Source: Streptococcaceae bacterium ESL0687 (GTDB lineage: Bacteria; Bacillota; Bacilli; Lactobacillales; Streptococcaceae). Taken from it: a DNA stretch of 64,000 bases. Numbering within the stretch: position 1 is the stretch's first letter; the number at the start of each line of letters is the position of its first letter. Positions 1-9,501 of the stretch are shown in pieces. The stretch is from assembly GCA_029392475.1 (NCBI GenBank), contig CP113940.1:1178001-1242000 (forward strand). Direction: 5' to 3'. A model generated the notes under the pieces. That model was not told the origin of the DNA, did no database searches, and saw only the letters and a program-made list of their open reading frames with translations. Made by a program: the position numbers and the translations under genes.

Positions 1-117
1 ATTTTTTAGTTCAATCTTCATAAGCTCGATATCATAGATTCTTTTACCCAGATAAATATAGATACCAAAACGCTTCAATAACTGCTGAACATCATAAAGA
101 TTTTTCATCATTTTCAT
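1..117 (-). CDS. yqgQ: YqgQ family protein (DUF910), N-terminal part
   Basis: Only the first 39 or so codons lie in the window; the gene continues past the left edge. The reverse strand reads MKMMKNLYDVQQLLKRFGIY and then IYLGKRIYDIELMKIELKN, which is the recognisable N-terminus of the small YqgQ/DUF910 proteins of Firmicutes (about 70 aa, function unknown). In Bacillus and lactococci this gene usually sits directly before glucokinase, so glk is expected just outside the window; that is inference. The start is uncertain. Position 117 suits the family length, 108 gives the shortest version, and an in-frame ATG at 135 has a weak GGG five bases upstream. None has a strong ribosome binding site. 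Confidence 0.75.
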   Translation of the reverse strand, partial: MKMMKNLYDVQQLLKRFGIYIYLGKRIYDIELMKIELKN

Positions 118-160
118 ATGTGACAAGGATATCATGAAAACCCTTTTTTTTCAAGGAAAG

Positions 161-189
161 AAAAAAGAAACCCCATATGCCGAGGCCTC
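161..189 (-). terminator. Terminator after dpr
   Basis: On the reverse strand GAGGCCTC and GGGGTTTC form an 8-bp stem (three or four G-U pairs) around a 7-nt loop, followed by TTTTTTC. It lies 14 bases past the dpr stop codon. Confidence 0.6.
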
Positions 190-202
190 TTACATACTTT
201 TC

Positions 203-664
203 TTACAGTCCTGGTGCACGGCCAATTTCAGACTCTAGCATCCAGATTGTTTTTTCAATTTCAGCGTTAGATGTAGTAAAGATATCAGATGTTACAGGGT
301 CACCTTCTTCATCAGAAACGGTAATACCTTGGTAGAATAACTCATCTAGGTACTTATAAGCTTCGATTACTTGCTCAATTCTTTCTTCGATAGTCTTGTC
401 CCAAGTAGCTTTTTCAAGTTTGATTTTTGAAAGTTCGTCAAATTCTTTAAGAGTTGAAACAGGACTTCCTCCGATTGTAATTAAACGTTCAGACAGTGTA
501 TCAAGAATACTGTTTAATTGATCCATGTAAGTGTCCATCTTTGGATGAAGTTTCATAAATCCTGGTCCACGCATATACCAGTGTACTTGGTGGATAAGCG
601 CACTTGCTTTTGATAAATCAGCAACTGATTGATTTAAAAGTTCCTTTGTTTTTTCTCTAGACAT
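203..664 (-). CDS. dpr: Dps-like peroxide resistance ferritin (Dpr)
   Basis: A 153-aa member of the Dps family: dodecameric mini-ferritins that oxidise Fe(II) with peroxide and store the iron, protecting DNA and enzymes from Fenton chemistry. This matters for catalase-negative lactic acid bacteria. The inter-subunit ferroxidase ligands are visible: the HW pair near residue 28, a second His in KLHPKMD about 12 residues later, and the D-x3-E pair in ILDTLSER. The length is typical. The start is an ATG with GAGGTATTTAA before it. It is monocistronic, with its own promoter (693-721) and terminator. Dpr of streptococci fits better than DNA-binding Dps because no basic N-terminal tail is present. 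Regulation by PerR is common in the family, but I did not find a clear Per box. Confidence 0.9.
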   Translation of the reverse strand: MSREKTKELLNQSVADLSKASALIHQVHWYMRGPGFMKLHPKMDTYMDQLNSILDTLSERLITIGGSPVSTLKEFDELSKIKLEKATWDKTIEERIEQVIEAYKYLDELFYQGITVSDEEGDPVTSDIFTTSNAEIEKTIWMLESEIGRAPGL

Positions 665-692
665 TTAAATACCTCAATCTTTCTATGCTTTA

Positions 693-721
693 ATTTTATG
701 ATAATAGGTAGTATTTTGCAA
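693..721 (-). promoter_or_regulatory. dpr promoter
   Basis: Reverse strand: TTGCAA (716-721), 17-bp spacer, TAAAAT (693-698), about 30 bp upstream of the dpr start. Confidence 0.6.
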
Positions 722-774
722 AAATTTGAATTAAAAATATTAATCTTTCTCGTATATATAATCGAGGTGATTAT

Positions 775-1419
775 ATGATTATTTATTTTATTTATGGAAG
801 TATTTTTGGATCCTTCTTCGGCCTTCTTATCGACCGATTTCCAGAAACTTCAATTCTTTTTCCGAATTCAAAATGTGATTCTTGTAAAACCAAACTTGCC
901 TTTTATGACCTAATTCCTATCCTTTCCCAGCTCTTTTTAAAATTTAAATGCAGATACTGTAAAAAGAGGACAAGTATTTGGTATTCTGCCCTTGAAATAG
1001 TTAGTGGAATCTATTTTTCCCTCTATTATTTACAAGTAATTAATTTTCCGCAACTTCTTTTGCTAGTCATGGCAACCATCCTTAGCCTTTACGATATTAG
1101 AAGTCAGACCTATCCTTTAGTTATCTGGATATTTTTTAATTTAATCTTTTTAATCTTTCTACCTATCAATTATCTTTTTGCTAGCTTTTTAGGTCTGGCC
1201 ATACTGGCTATGATTTTTGATTTTAAATTAGGAGCTGGTGATTTACTTTTTCTAGCCAGTCTGTCCTTATTTAACGATTACAATCAAATCTTACTGGTAA
1301 TCCAATTATCTTCCCTAGGTGCCATTTTTTATTCGGAATTTTTTAAAAGAAAAATTATTCCCTTTGTTCCCTTTTTATTTGCTGCCCAAATCATTATCAT
1401 GCTTTTTAAAAACCTGTAA
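775..1419 (+). CDS. comC: Type IV prepilin peptidase ComC (A24 family)
   Basis: A 214-aa polytopic membrane aspartyl protease that cleaves and N-methylates type IV pilin-like precursors; in Gram-positive cocci it processes the ComG pseudopilins of the DNA-uptake machine. Visible signature: N-terminal [12 protein letters not shown] region, a CxxC...CxxC zinc-type cytoplasmic loop (CDSC and CRYC), and both catalytic aspartates in YDIRSQTYP and in the [11 protein letters not shown] motif. Several hydrophobic segments follow. The start ATG has GAGGTGATT upstream. The 3' end overlaps dinB convergently by 14 bp, so neither gene has its own terminator here. A ComX-type promoter box would be expected; the upstream TCTCGTATA only weakly resembles the lactococcal TACGAATA core. 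Confidence 0.88.
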   Translation: MIIYFIYGSIFGSFFGLLIDRFPETSILFPNSKCDSCKTKLAFYDLIPILSQLFLKFKCRYCKKRTSIWYSALEIVSGIYFSLYYLQVINFPQLLLLVMATILSLYDIRSQTYPLVIWIFFNLIFLIFLPINYLFASFLGLAILAMIFDFKLGAGDLLFLASLSLFNDYNQILLVIQLSSLGAIFYSEFFKRKIIPFVPFLFAAQIIIMLFKNL

Positions 1420-2470
1420 CGGTAACGCCTAAAAGCCTTATTCCTTTAGCAAAAACGTCATTAAATTCTTCTAGTAACTTGACTGCTCCCCTGTTGATTA
1501 TTTCAAAGTCATCTGTTTTTTCATCCCGAGTTAAGCGCTTGGTATGAGTTTCAAAATCGGAAGTTCTAAGTTTTAAAACAATGGTCTTACCCTTTAGTTT
1601 TTCTTTTTTGAGCGTTTGACTGACATTTTTGGCTAATGAAGAAATTTCTGCCACTATGTCTTCTTCCATGTACAAAAGCTTACCGTAGGTTCTCTCATTT
1701 CCCAGGGACTTCCTAATCCTACTGGCTTTTACTGGACTATTATTAATTCCGTGAGCTTTCAGGTAGAGGTCCCAACCAAGGACACCCAAATTATCAATTA
1801 GTTTTTGAGGATTAGCTTCAGCCAAATCAGACCCCGTATAAATCCCAAGGTCATTCAACCTTTCCTCAGTCCTTTTACCCACTCCATTAAATTTAGCAAT
1901 TGATAGATTTTCCAAAAAAACTTGAGCTTCGCCCGGAAGAATCAGGGTAAGTCCCCTTGGCTTTTCAAAATCACTTGCAAGCTTGGCTAAAAATTTATTA
2001 TAGGATACTCCAGCGGAACTAGTCAGATGAAGTTCATTATAGATATCATGTTGGATCATCTTAGCGACTTTAACGGCTGATAGGCTATTAACTTTATTTT
2101 CAGTTACATCCAAATAGGCTTCATCGAAGGCAATTCCCTCAACCAAATCTGTATAACGGTGGAAAATTTCATGGATCTGGCTTGATACTTGGCGGTACTT
2201 ACTATAATTTCCCGGTAAAAATTTTGCCTGGGGGCAAAGCTCGTAAGCCTCTTTGGCTGACATGGCTGAATGGATACCGTATTTTCTAGCCTCATAATTA
2301 CAAGTTGAAACTACTCCCCGGCCGCCACTCTCTAAAGGATTCCGGGCAATAACTAGAGGTTTACCAATAAGGGAGGGATCATCTCTTTCTTCGACTGAAG
2401 CATAAAAGGCATCCATGTCGATATGGATGATTTTACGACTGGTATCATTAATCAGCGGATATTCAAGCAT
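1406..2470 (-). CDS. dinB: DNA polymerase IV (Y family)
   Basis: A 354-aa translesion polymerase, low-fidelity and without proofreading, that extends mismatched or lesion-blocked primers. The N-terminal palm motif [12 protein letters not shown] carries the first metal-binding Asp, and FDEAYLDVT carries the catalytic Asp-Glu pair. The helix-hairpin-helix region follows ([15 protein letters not shown]), and a little-finger domain fills the C-terminus. The length is typical. GGGAGG lies about 6 bases before the ATG, and TATAAT (minus strand, near 2499) forms the promoter. The position next to pflB is also seen in streptococci and lactococci, where it is usually called dinP. No SOS (LexA/HdiR) operator could be assigned with confidence. 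Confidence 0.93.
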   Translation of the reverse strand: MLEYPLINDTSRKIIHIDMDAFYASVEERDDPSLIGKPLVIARNPLESGGRGVVSTCNYEARKYGIHSAMSAKEAYELCPQAKFLPGNYSKYRQVSSQIHEIFHRYTDLVEGIAFDEAYLDVTENKVNSLSAVKVAKMIQHDIYNELHLTSSAGVSYNKFLAKLASDFEKPRGLTLILPGEAQVFLENLSIAKFNGVGKRTEERLNDLGIYTGSDLAEANPQKLIDNLGVLGWDLYLKAHGINNSPVKASRIRKSLGNERTYGKLLYMEEDIVAEISSLAKNVSQTLKKEKLKGKTIVLKLRTSDFETHTKRLTRDEKTDDFEIINRGAVKLLEEFNDVFAKGIRLLGVTVTGF

Positions 2471-2572
2471 GGATAGCCTCCCTTCTTTTTACTATATTAT
2501 ACCAAATTTAACCCATCTCAAGATCTTCGACAACTTCCAAAATTTCATGTATAGACGGTTCATAAACCAAAG

Positions 2573-2604
2573 AAAAAAACTCCCAAAAGTGGGAGTCTTT
2601 TTTT
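2573..2604 (-). terminator. pflB terminator
   Basis: A perfect 7-bp stem (ACTCCCA/TGGGAGT, AAAG loop) flanked by A and T runs on both sides, two bases beyond the pflB stop. Confidence 0.9.
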
Positions 2605-2605
2605 C

Positions 2606-4915
2606 TTATTGAGCAGCCTCATCCATTGAAAGAACTTCGTGGAAGACACGTTTTGTTAATTCCTTACGTTGTTCTGGTCCAAGGTATTTAGTATTTACAC
2701 AGTAACCAGAGATACGTACGATTACATCTTCTCCGTTCATGATTTTTCCGTAAACATCATTAAGGTCCATAACGTTCAGGTTCATGTGTTGTCCACCATT
2801 GATGAAGTAAGCATCTAGGATGTCTACTAGATTTTCAATTTGTTCATCACGAGTTTTACCTAAGGCACGTGGTGATACTTGGGTAGTTAGTGAGATACCG
2901 TCATTTGCATGTTTAAACTCAAGTTTAGAAATTGAGTTTAAGTTTTGTAGCCATCCACCACGAGATGCAGGTAGTGGGTTAGCTCCTGGTGAGAAGAATT
3001 CGTATTCGTCATAGTTTACAGATCCGTCTTCATTTAGGAATACTCCGCGGTTAACTGGTGAGTGTCCAGTTTGTTTAGAGTAGGCAACATTTGAAGTGAT
3101 TGTAAGTAGAGATACTGTTGCTTCTGCGTTTTTGTATAGTTTGTGGCGCGCTAGTTTTTCATGGTACATCTTCATAACTAGTTTACCGATGTTGTCTACA
3201 CGGTCGTCATCTTCACCAAAGCGTGGGAATTCACCTTCAGTGATGTAGTCAACGATACGTCCATCTTCATTACGAACTGGTTTAACAGTAGCGTACTTGA
3301 TTGCTGAAATTGTGTCTACTACGTTTGCGAATCCACAGATACCAAATCCCATATTTGCACGTTGGTGTGAAGGTAGGAAGGCCATTTGAACTGCTTCGTA
3401 GTTGTACTTGTCAGTCATGTAGTGGATGATGTTTAGGGCATCAACATAAGTATCAGTCAGCCAGTCAAGAGACTTGTCGAAGTTTTCCATAACTTCATCA
3501 TATTCAAGAACATCTGATGTGATTGCATCAATATCAAATACCTTGTAGTCATGGTGGACATCATCATATCCTCCGTCAATACCAGTAAGAAGAGCCTTAA
3601 GTACGTTTACACGCGCTCCGAAGTACTGGATATTGTGACGTTTGTCTTCACTTTCAGGATCAAGTGGAGATACACAACATGAGATACAAGACATTTCTCC
3701 GTATCCGTCTTTGGCCATTGTTTCAACACCTTCATATTGGATTGAAGAGTGTTTGTGGCTCATGTTCATACAGTAGCGGCGGAAATTGTATGGAAGCTTG
3801 TCAGACCAAAGGACAGTAAGGTTTGGTTCTGGTGAGTTTCCGATGTTATCAAGAGTGTTTAGGAAACGGTAGTCCATCTTAGTTACACGGTGGCGTCCGT
3901 CGTTACCCATACCAGCCATTGAAGTTGTAATGAATGTTGGGTCTCCTGAATAGATTTGGTCGTAGGCTTTAGTACGGGCAAACTTGACTGAACGAAGTTT
4001 AAGTACAAAGTCATCTACGAATTCTTGGATTTCTTCTTCGGTGAAGGTTCCACGCTCAAGGTCACGTTGGGCGAAGATATCAAGTACGATTGGCACACGT
4101 CCAAGGGATGTTGCTGCTCCGTTGATTACACGAGCTGCTGCCATGAAGGCGATGTTTGTCCACTGGATAGCTTCCTTAACGTTCATAGCTGGTTTACGAA
4201 CATCTAATCCGTAAAGATCACCAAGTTTTGCAACTTCATCAAGAGCTTGATACTGAAGGTTGATTTCTTCACGTAGGCGGATTGATTCTTCGTCGATTTC
4301 AGTGATTGCATTCCAGTCAGCTGCTTTTTCTTTCATTAAGAAGTCAGCCCCGTAAAGTGCAAGACGAGCATAAACCCCAATAATACGTCCACGTGAGTAA
4401 GCATCTGGCAGACCAGTTACAGTGTGGGCGTGGCGGGCACGACGGATGTTTTGAGTGTAAGCACGGAAAATTCCGTCATTTACAGTCGTTACATATTTAG
4501 TAAAAATTTCGTGAATTTCTGGTGAAATTTCATAGCCATTTTCCTTAAGAGTAGTTTCTGCCATACGGATTCCACCTTTTGGCATTAAACTTAGACGGAA
4601 AGGTTCTGAATTTTGTAATCCATAGATAATATCTAAATCTTTGTCGATATAACCAGCTGGGATATCAGCAATACTTGCTACACGGTCTGTATCCATAGGG
4701 AAACGTGTTGCTTCGTAGTGGTCTTTAGTAGTTTCTAAAATCTCTTTAACTTTAAGGCTACGGGCAGTAGGTCCAGCTAAGAAAGATTCATCTCCATCGT
4801 ATGGTTCGTAGTTAGCATTTACGAAACGTGATACTGATACTTTTTCTTTCCAATCAAGGCCTTTGAATCCCTCCCAAGCCTTTTCAAATAAATCTTGAGT
4901 TACTTCAGTCTTCAT
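2606..4915 (-). CDS. pflB: Formate C-acetyltransferase (pyruvate formate-lyase)
   Basis: A 769-aa glycyl-radical enzyme converting pyruvate and CoA to acetyl-CoA and formate under anaerobiosis, the entry to mixed-acid fermentation. The catalytic Cys413-Cys414 pair is in SCISCCVSP, and the radical glycine is Gly737 in RISGYCVNT near the C-terminus. Length and spacing match the family. The start ATG has AAGGAGATGAATAG upstream. The activase gene pflA is not in the window. A perfect CcpA-type cre site lies about 70 bp upstream, suggesting carbon-source control. Acetyl-CoA made here feeds acetate kinase (41.6-42.8 kb) through phosphotransacetylase. Codon use looks strongly biased, as expected for an abundant protein. 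Confidence 0.97.
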   Translation of the reverse strand: MKTEVTQDLFEKAWEGFKGLDWKEKVSVSRFVNANYEPYDGDESFLAGPTARSLKVKEILETTKDHYEATRFPMDTDRVASIADIPAGYIDKDLDIIYGLQNSEPFRLSLMPKGGIRMAETTLKENGYEISPEIHEIFTKYVTTVNDGIFRAYTQNIRRARHAHTVTGLPDAYSRGRIIGVYARLALYGADFLMKEKAADWNAITEIDEESIRLREEINLQYQALDEVAKLGDLYGLDVRKPAMNVKEAIQWTNIAFMAAARVINGAATSLGRVPIVLDIFAQRDLERGTFTEEEIQEFVDDFVLKLRSVKFARTKAYDQIYSGDPTFITTSMAGMGNDGRHRVTKMDYRFLNTLDNIGNSPEPNLTVLWSDKLPYNFRRYCMNMSHKHSSIQYEGVETMAKDGYGEMSCISCCVSPLDPESEDKRHNIQYFGARVNVLKALLTGIDGGYDDVHHDYKVFDIDAITSDVLEYDEVMENFDKSLDWLTDTYVDALNIIHYMTDKYNYEAVQMAFLPSHQRANMGFGICGFANVVDTISAIKYATVKPVRNEDGRIVDYITEGEFPRFGEDDDRVDNIGKLVMKMYHEKLARHKLYKNAEATVSLLTITSNVAYSKQTGHSPVNRGVFLNEDGSVNYDEYEFFSPGANPLPASRGGWLQNLNSISKLEFKHANDGISLTTQVSPRALGKTRDEQIENLVDILDAYFINGGQHMNLNVMDLNDVYGKIMNGEDVIVRISGYCVNTKYLGPEQRKELTKRVFHEVLSMDEAAQ

Positions 4916-4984
4916 CTATTCATCTCCTTCGGATAAATGACCACATCTGTGATCTGTTACATTTACAAATACATAATACCACAT

Positions 4985-4998
4985 AGTAATCGCTTTCA
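4985..4998 (-). promoter_or_regulatory. cre site (CcpA operator) upstream of pflB
   Basis: The reverse strand reads TGAAAGCGATTACT, matching the core consensus TGNAANCGNWNNCW at every fixed position. It sits 70-83 bp upstream of the pflB start, near the expected promoter. Confidence 0.65.
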
Positions 4999-5126
4999 CA
5001 AACTTAATGTGGTAGTTTTTGAAAAAACTTTTTTAGTACAGATTAATTTTTTAAGGAAACTGTATTATATTTTAGGAGATATTTCTTAGGAATTTTTAGA
5101 CATAAGACTTGCTATATCTAGAAATT

Positions 5127-5163
5127 AAAAATAAAACAGTTTTTAAAAGACTGTTTTATTTTG
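5127..5163. terminator. Bidirectional terminator-like hairpin in the pflB-fba gap
   Basis: AATAAAACAGT and ACTGTTTTATT form a long stem with T-rich flanks on both strands. It lies in a 415-bp gap between pflB and fba. On the reverse strand it follows a short open stretch ending in TAA at 5178-5180 that has no start codon, so it may be the terminator of a gene that has been lost. Confidence 0.6.
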
Positions 5164-5239
5164 TAGCTTTCAAACTATTACTTAATAGCTTTTTTAAAGA
5201 CTTCAAAAAGATATTTGGGCAGAATCAGATGATTTATTT

Positions 5240-5274
5240 AAATTTTAAATTTTAAATTTTAAATTTTAAATTTT
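5240..5274. repeat. 7-bp tandem repeat, five copies of AAATTTT
   Basis: Five perfect head-to-tail copies of AAATTTT occupy 35 bp in the pflB-fba intergenic region, between the fba terminator and the hairpin at 5127. No gene spans it. Such arrays change length by polymerase slippage. Confidence 0.95.
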
Positions 5275-5284
5275 CTATGTACAC

Positions 5285-5313
5285 AAAAAAGACCCACCGA
5301 AGTGAATCTTTTT
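5285..5313 (-). terminator. fba terminator
   Basis: On the reverse strand AAAAAGATTCAC and GTGGGTCTTTTT pair around a TTCG tetraloop and end in a T run. The hairpin starts 18 bases past the fba stop. Confidence 0.85.
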
Positions 5314-5330
5314 GAGTAGATTAATTCTAA

Positions 5331-6212
5331 TTAAGCTTTGTTAGCTGATCCGAATACGTCGATACGTTCTTCAACAGCTTCTTGGATAGCTTTAACACCT
5401 GGTGCTAGGAATTTACGTGGGTCGAATAATTTCTTAGCATCGTAAGCTTCTTCGTTTTGGTCATATTCGCGAGCGAATGCGCGTGTTGCGTTAGCAAATG
5501 CGATTTGACACTCAGTGTTAACGTTAACTTTAGCAACTCCAAGTTTGATAGCTTCTTGGATTTGTTCGTCAGGAATTCCTGATCCACCGTGAAGAACGAT
5601 TGGGAAGTTTGGAACTGCCGCAGTAAGTTTTTCAAGGTGTCCAAGGTCAAGACCAGTCCAGTTAGCTGGGTATGGTCCGTGGATGTTTCCGATACCAGCT
5701 GCAAGGAAGTCAATTCCAGTTTCAACCATAGCTACAGCGTCTTCGATTGGAGCAAGTTCACCAGCACCAACGATTCCGTCTTCTTCTCCACCGATAGTTC
5801 CAACTTCAGCTTCAACAGAGATACCTTTAGCGTGAGCAAGTTTTACAACTTCACGAGTTTTTTCAAGGTTTTCTTCGATTGGAAGGTGAGATCCGTCGAA
5901 CATAAGTGAAGTGTAACCAACTTCGATACACTCAAGAGCGTCATCGTAGTGACCGTGGTCAAGGTGGATTGCTACAGGAACAGTAATGTTCATTGATTCC
6001 ACTAGGTTTTCGATAAGGTTTTTAGCAGTTTTGTAACCACCCATGTATTTACCAGCACCCATTGAAGTTTGAACAAGAACTGGAGCTTGTTTAGCTTCTG
6101 CAGCACGTAGGATAGCTTGAGTCCACTCAAGGTTGTTTGTGTTGAATCCTCCGACAGCGTATCCGTTGTCGCGAGCTGCTTTTACAAATTTTTCAGCTGA
6201 AACGATTGGCAT
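5331..6212 (-). CDS. fba: Class II fructose-bisphosphate aldolase
   Basis: A 293-aa zinc-dependent aldolase that cleaves fructose-1,6-bisphosphate to dihydroxyacetone phosphate and glyceraldehyde-3-phosphate in glycolysis. The zinc-binding HLDHGHY motif is visible near residue 83, followed by the EAEVGTIGGEEDG loop and the phosphate-binding HGGSGIP and VNVNTE segments. Full length for the short class II (FbaA-type) group. GGAGGAATTAAA precedes the ATG. It is a single-gene unit with its own terminator, and the codon use is that of a highly expressed gene. Confidence 0.96.
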   Translation of the reverse strand: MPIVSAEKFVKAARDNGYAVGGFNTNNLEWTQAILRAAEAKQAPVLVQTSMGAGKYMGGYKTAKNLIENLVESMNITVPVAIHLDHGHYDDALECIEVGYTSLMFDGSHLPIEENLEKTREVVKLAHAKGISVEAEVGTIGGEEDGIVGAGELAPIEDAVAMVETGIDFLAAGIGNIHGPYPANWTGLDLGHLEKLTAAVPNFPIVLHGGSGIPDEQIQEAIKLGVAKVNVNTECQIAFANATRAFAREYDQNEEAYDAKKLFDPRKFLAPGVKAIQEAVEERIDVFGSANKA

Positions 6213-6323
6213 TTTAATTCCTCCAAATATTTTAAATTGAGAGCCATTCCCTCATACATTGGCATTATAACACTTTATGAAAAAATATTCTAGCTCAAGA
6301 TAAAAAAATGTTAAAGTACGCAC

Positions 6324-6357
6324 AAAAAAAGCAGAAAAACCCTAGGGTATCTTCTGC
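6324..6357 (-). terminator. Terminator after the 57-aa ORF
   Basis: Reverse strand GCAGAA...TTCTGC stem with an internal CCCTAGGG, then seven T. It supports the small gene at 6394-6567 being a real transcription unit. Confidence 0.75.
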
Positions 6358-6393
6358 CGGCTTAAACTTACCTCTGGCTACTCTTTGATAAAT

Positions 6394-6567
6394 TTAAGAA
6401 AATTCAAGCCAACTTTCAAGAAGCTCTATAAAATCTTCATACATGATTTTTTTAGTATGGGCAATCTCTGCACGCTGATAATCCTCATTCTTAGCAAAAA
6501 TTTCCTCAATTGTACTTTGGTTATGAGCCTGTTGTTTGAGTTTAAAAATCATCTGCTTTTTATCCAT
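6394..6567 (-). CDS. Small hypothetical protein, 57 aa
   Basis: I do not recognise this protein. The reverse strand encodes 57 residues starting MDKKQMIFKLKQQ and ending ESWLEFS. It is hydrophilic, rich in Glu, Lys, Gln and Ile, predicted largely helical, with no signal peptide or membrane segment. A strong ribosome binding site (AGGAGAAAAAAG) precedes the ATG and a good terminator follows the stop, so expression as a single gene is likely. The open frame on the other strand across the same bases encodes an unlikely Phe/Leu-rich sequence and is treated as a shadow. Size and composition would suit an antitoxin-like or regulatory partner, but nothing here shows that. Confidence 0.65.
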   Translation of the reverse strand: MDKKQMIFKLKQQAHNQSTIEEIFAKNEDYQRAEIAHTKKIMYEDFIELLESWLEFS

Positions 6568-6638
6568 CTTTTTTCTCCTGCTTATCTTTATCTTTTGCTC
6601 AAGTATAGCAAAAAAAGTTAACGCTTACAAAGATAAGA

Positions 6639-7397
6639 CTAGTAGCCAATTACAAGCTCCTCAATCTCAGAAAAAATTTTATCATCCACACTATTAATAT
6701 CTAGTAGATAAACCAGATTAAGGCGGGGATTAAAGATACCTAGTTTAGTAATATCTGCAAAATTTAAATTCCTTGAATGCTTACCCATCAAGTAATAAAT
6801 TGCTAGTTGGAGGGTATTTTTTGAAGTGGGTTTATTTTTAGAGACCTTAAAATCCCAAAGGGTATCTTTAGTTAAAAAATCACCGTCTCCATTAGTTATA
6901 GTTGAGGTATAGGCTCCGTCAAAGCGAAATCCCTCCTCAGTTACCGGTCCATATTTTTTTATAAAATCCAAAGAACGTTCAACCATTATCCTAATATTTG
7001 AAATAGTAGCTTCATCAGGCTTTATTTCTTCAATAGGAACAAAGCCTGCTTTTCCTGCCCGGTAAACAGTATCATATCCTGCAAGTTTACAGGCCGCAGC
7101 AATTGACTGATCATCAAGTCCCTTGATATTTTTTAAAATGGCCTGAGCCTTGTCCTCTTCTTCTGAACCTAGAATTCTTGCCCCATATAAGGAAATTTTA
7201 AAGGATTTCTCCGGATGGCCCGCATCCATAAAGCGTGTCAAATAATCAACAACTATCCCTACAAGACCTGGGGAAATATTTTCCTTATCAGAAAGCTCTT
7301 GACCACTTGAAAGTTCAAGCTGGATAAAGTTTTTTACCGGCAAGTAACCGCCACGGGGTTGCTTAACTTCTTGTAATCTTTGAGTAACTGTAACCAT
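6639..7397 (-). CDS. Hypothetical protein with PD-(D/E)XK nuclease-like core
   Basis: A 252-aa protein of unknown function. The C-terminal half shows the order expected of a PD-(D/E)XK nuclease fold of the RecB/AddB type: Asp171/Asp173 in GDGDFL, then WDFKVS with Asp182 and Lys184 after a short hairpin, then a QLAIYY motif (Gln197) on the following helix. The N-terminal half is helical and unassigned. I chose the ATG at 7397 because GGGAGGTTATTAAG lies directly before it; the longer frame has a hydrophobic non-family leader. The promoter TTGTAA-17-TATACT lies upstream (about 7424-7452). It stands alone between the thrS terminator and the 57-aa gene. The nuclease assignment rests on motif order only. 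Confidence 0.7.
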   Translation of the reverse strand: MVTVTQRLQEVKQPRGGYLPVKNFIQLELSSGQELSDKENISPGLVGIVVDYLTRFMDAGHPEKSFKISLYGARILGSEEEDKAQAILKNIKGLDDQSIAAACKLAGYDTVYRAGKAGFVPIEEIKPDEATISNIRIMVERSLDFIKKYGPVTEEGFRFDGAYTSTITNGDGDFLTKDTLWDFKVSKNKPTSKNTLQLAIYYLMGKHSRNLNFADITKLGIFNPRLNLVYLLDINSVDDKIFSEIEELVIGY

Positions 7398-7453
7398 CTT
7401 AATAACCTCCCATAAATTTATATTTTCAGTATAGTATATAATTTTTATAATTA

Positions 7454-7497
7454 CAAAAAACATCCCTCACTATTGTATTAGTGAAGGATGTTATTTT
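7454..7497 (-). terminator. thrS terminator
   Basis: Long stem AACATCCTTCACTA/TAGTGAGGGATGTT on the reverse strand followed by a T run, immediately after the thrS stop. Confidence 0.9.
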
Positions 7498-9444
7498 TTA
7501 AGCTTCTACTGGATCTTTACGAGAGTAGTTTGCGATGTCTGAAGTGATTGCGTCAACGAAGTCGTCAAGTTTAAGGACTTGTGTTTCCTTGCTTCCATAA
7601 CGGCGGACGTTTACTGTACCTTCTTCTTGTTCCTTGTCACCAACTACGATTTGGTAAGGGATTTTAGAAGTTTGGCTGGCACGAATTTTATAACCCATTT
7701 TTTCGTTACGTTCGTCTACTTCAAGGCGGATTCCTTTAGCCTTAAGGGCGTTTGCCACGTCCCAAGCGTAGTCTGCGTGGACTTCGTTTGAAACTGGGAT
7801 GATTGTTGCTTGAACAGGAGCTAGCCAAGTTGGGAAGGCACCCTTGTAAACTTCTGTTAGGTAGGCAACGAAACGTTCCATAGTTGAAACGATACCACGG
7901 TGGATAACGACTGGACGGTGGTTTTCTCCGTCAGCTCCCACGTATTCCAGTTCAAAGCGTTCAGGAAGAAGGAAGTCAAGCTGGATAGTTGAAAGAGTTT
8001 CTTCGTTTCCAAGAGCTGTCTTAACCTGTACGTCAAGTTTTGGTCCGTAGAAGGCTGCTTCTCCTTCAGCTTCAAAATAGTCAAGTTCAAGCTCATCCAT
8101 GGCTGCCTTAAGCATGGCTTGGGCATTTTCCCACATTGCATCATCGTCAAAGTACTTGTGAGTGTCGTTAGGGTCACGGTAGCTTAGACGGAAGCGGTAG
8201 TCGTCAATTCCGAAGTCTTTGTATACGGCAAGCATCAGCTCAAGAGTACGTTTGAATTCGTCCTTAATTTGATCAGGGCGGACAAATGTGTGTCCATCAT
8301 TCAGGGTCATTTCACGTACACGTTGTAGACCTGAAAGTGCTCCAGATTTTTCATAACGGTGCATCATTCCAAGTTCCGCCACACGGATTGGCAGTTCACG
8401 GTATGAACGGATGTGGTTTTTATAAACCATCATGTGGTGTGGGCAGTTCATTGGACGAAGAACAAGCTCTTCACCGTCACCCATGTCCATTGGTGGGAAC
8501 ATGTCTTCCTTATAGTGATCCCAGTGTCCTGAAGTCTTGTAAAGGCCGACATCAGCCATGATTGGAGTGTAGACGTGTTCGTATCCTAAGCTCAGTTCTT
8601 TATCAGTGATGTAGCGCTCGATTGTACGGCGGATTGTAGCCCCGTTTGGTAGCCAGAATGGAAGCCCACTACCAACCTCTTGGCTGACCATGAATAGGTC
8701 TAGTTCACGACCTAGTTTACGGTGGTCACGTTCTTTAGCCTCTTCGCGCATTTTCAGGTATTTCTTCATGTCCTTTTTATCGAACCAGGCTGTACCATAA
8801 ACACGTTGCATCATGTTGTTGTCAGAGTTTCCGCGCCAGTAAGCTCCAGCCACGTTAAGTAGGTCGAAGACTTGGATGCGGCCTGTTGATGGGACGTGAG
8901 GTCCACGGCAAAGGTCAGTGAATTCCCCTTGAGAATAGACAGTTAGGCCTTCACCAGCGTGCTCTTCGATAAGTTCAAGCTTGTAAGGATCGTCTGCAAA
9001 GATTTCACGGGCCTCATCTTTTGTAACCTCGCGGCGGATGGCAGGGTAGTTTTCCTTGACGATTTTCATCATCTCTTCTTGGATACGTGGAAGGTCTTCG
9101 TTGGTGATTTGTCCTGACTCATTGTCAGTATCGTAGTAGAATCCGTCTTGGATGGCAGGTCCTACACCAAGTTTAATGTTAGGGAAAAGACGACGGGCTG
9201 CTTGGGCAAAAAGGTGGGCAGCAGAGTGACGCAGTAAAGGTAGTGCGTCCTCGTGATCTGGTGTCACGATTTCAAGGCTTCCATCTTCAGTGATTGGGCG
9301 ATCCCAGTCGATTAGTTGGCCATTTAGTTTACCAGCAAGTGTCTTTTTAGCAAGTGACTTGCTGATTGATTCAGCGATTTCATAAGTAGTCACACCTGAT
9401 TGGTATTCGCGAGTAGCGCCATCAGGAAAAGTAATTTTTACCAT
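7498..9444 (-). CDS. thrS: Threonyl-tRNA synthetase
   Basis: A 648-aa class II aminoacyl-tRNA synthetase that charges tRNA-Thr. The domains run in order: TGS domain (residues 1-60), the editing/second additional domain with [10 protein letters not shown] (near 73) and the later [16 protein letters not shown] segment, the class II catalytic core with motif 2 ([13 protein letters not shown]) and the zinc-binding Cys/His residues, motif 3 ([13 protein letters not shown]) and an anticodon-binding C-terminus. GGAGATATAC precedes the ATG. It is the second gene of a unit led by a YkgJ-like gene and preceded by a T-box; no second T-box lies in the 57-bp gap between them, so both should respond to uncharged tRNA-Thr. 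Confidence 0.97.
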   Translation of the reverse strand: MVKITFPDGATREYQSGVTTYEIAESISKSLAKKTLAGKLNGQLIDWDRPITEDGSLEIVTPDHEDALPLLRHSAAHLFAQAARRLFPNIKLGVGPAIQDGFYYDTDNESGQITNEDLPRIQEEMMKIVKENYPAIRREVTKDEAREIFADDPYKLELIEEHAGEGLTVYSQGEFTDLCRGPHVPSTGRIQVFDLLNVAGAYWRGNSDNNMMQRVYGTAWFDKKDMKKYLKMREEAKERDHRKLGRELDLFMVSQEVGSGLPFWLPNGATIRRTIERYITDKELSLGYEHVYTPIMADVGLYKTSGHWDHYKEDMFPPMDMGDGEELVLRPMNCPHHMMVYKNHIRSYRELPIRVAELGMMHRYEKSGALSGLQRVREMTLNDGHTFVRPDQIKDEFKRTLELMLAVYKDFGIDDYRFRLSYRDPNDTHKYFDDDAMWENAQAMLKAAMDELELDYFEAEGEAAFYGPKLDVQVKTALGNEETLSTIQLDFLLPERFELEYVGADGENHRPVVIHRGIVSTMERFVAYLTEVYKGAFPTWLAPVQATIIPVSNEVHADYAWDVANALKAKGIRLEVDERNEKMGYKIRASQTSKIPYQIVVGDKEQEEGTVNVRRYGSKETQVLKLDDFVDAITSDIANYSRKDPVEA

Positions 9445-9501
9445 GTATATCTCCTTTTATTTTTATCTTGTTCTCTAGTTTTAAGACATCACGGTCGTAT
9501 G

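Noticed and set aside
6385-6621. Plus-strand open frame of 78 aa
   Set aside because: Rich in Phe, Leu and Ile without a ribosome binding site, and antisense to the 57-aa gene that has a strong one; treated as a shadow.
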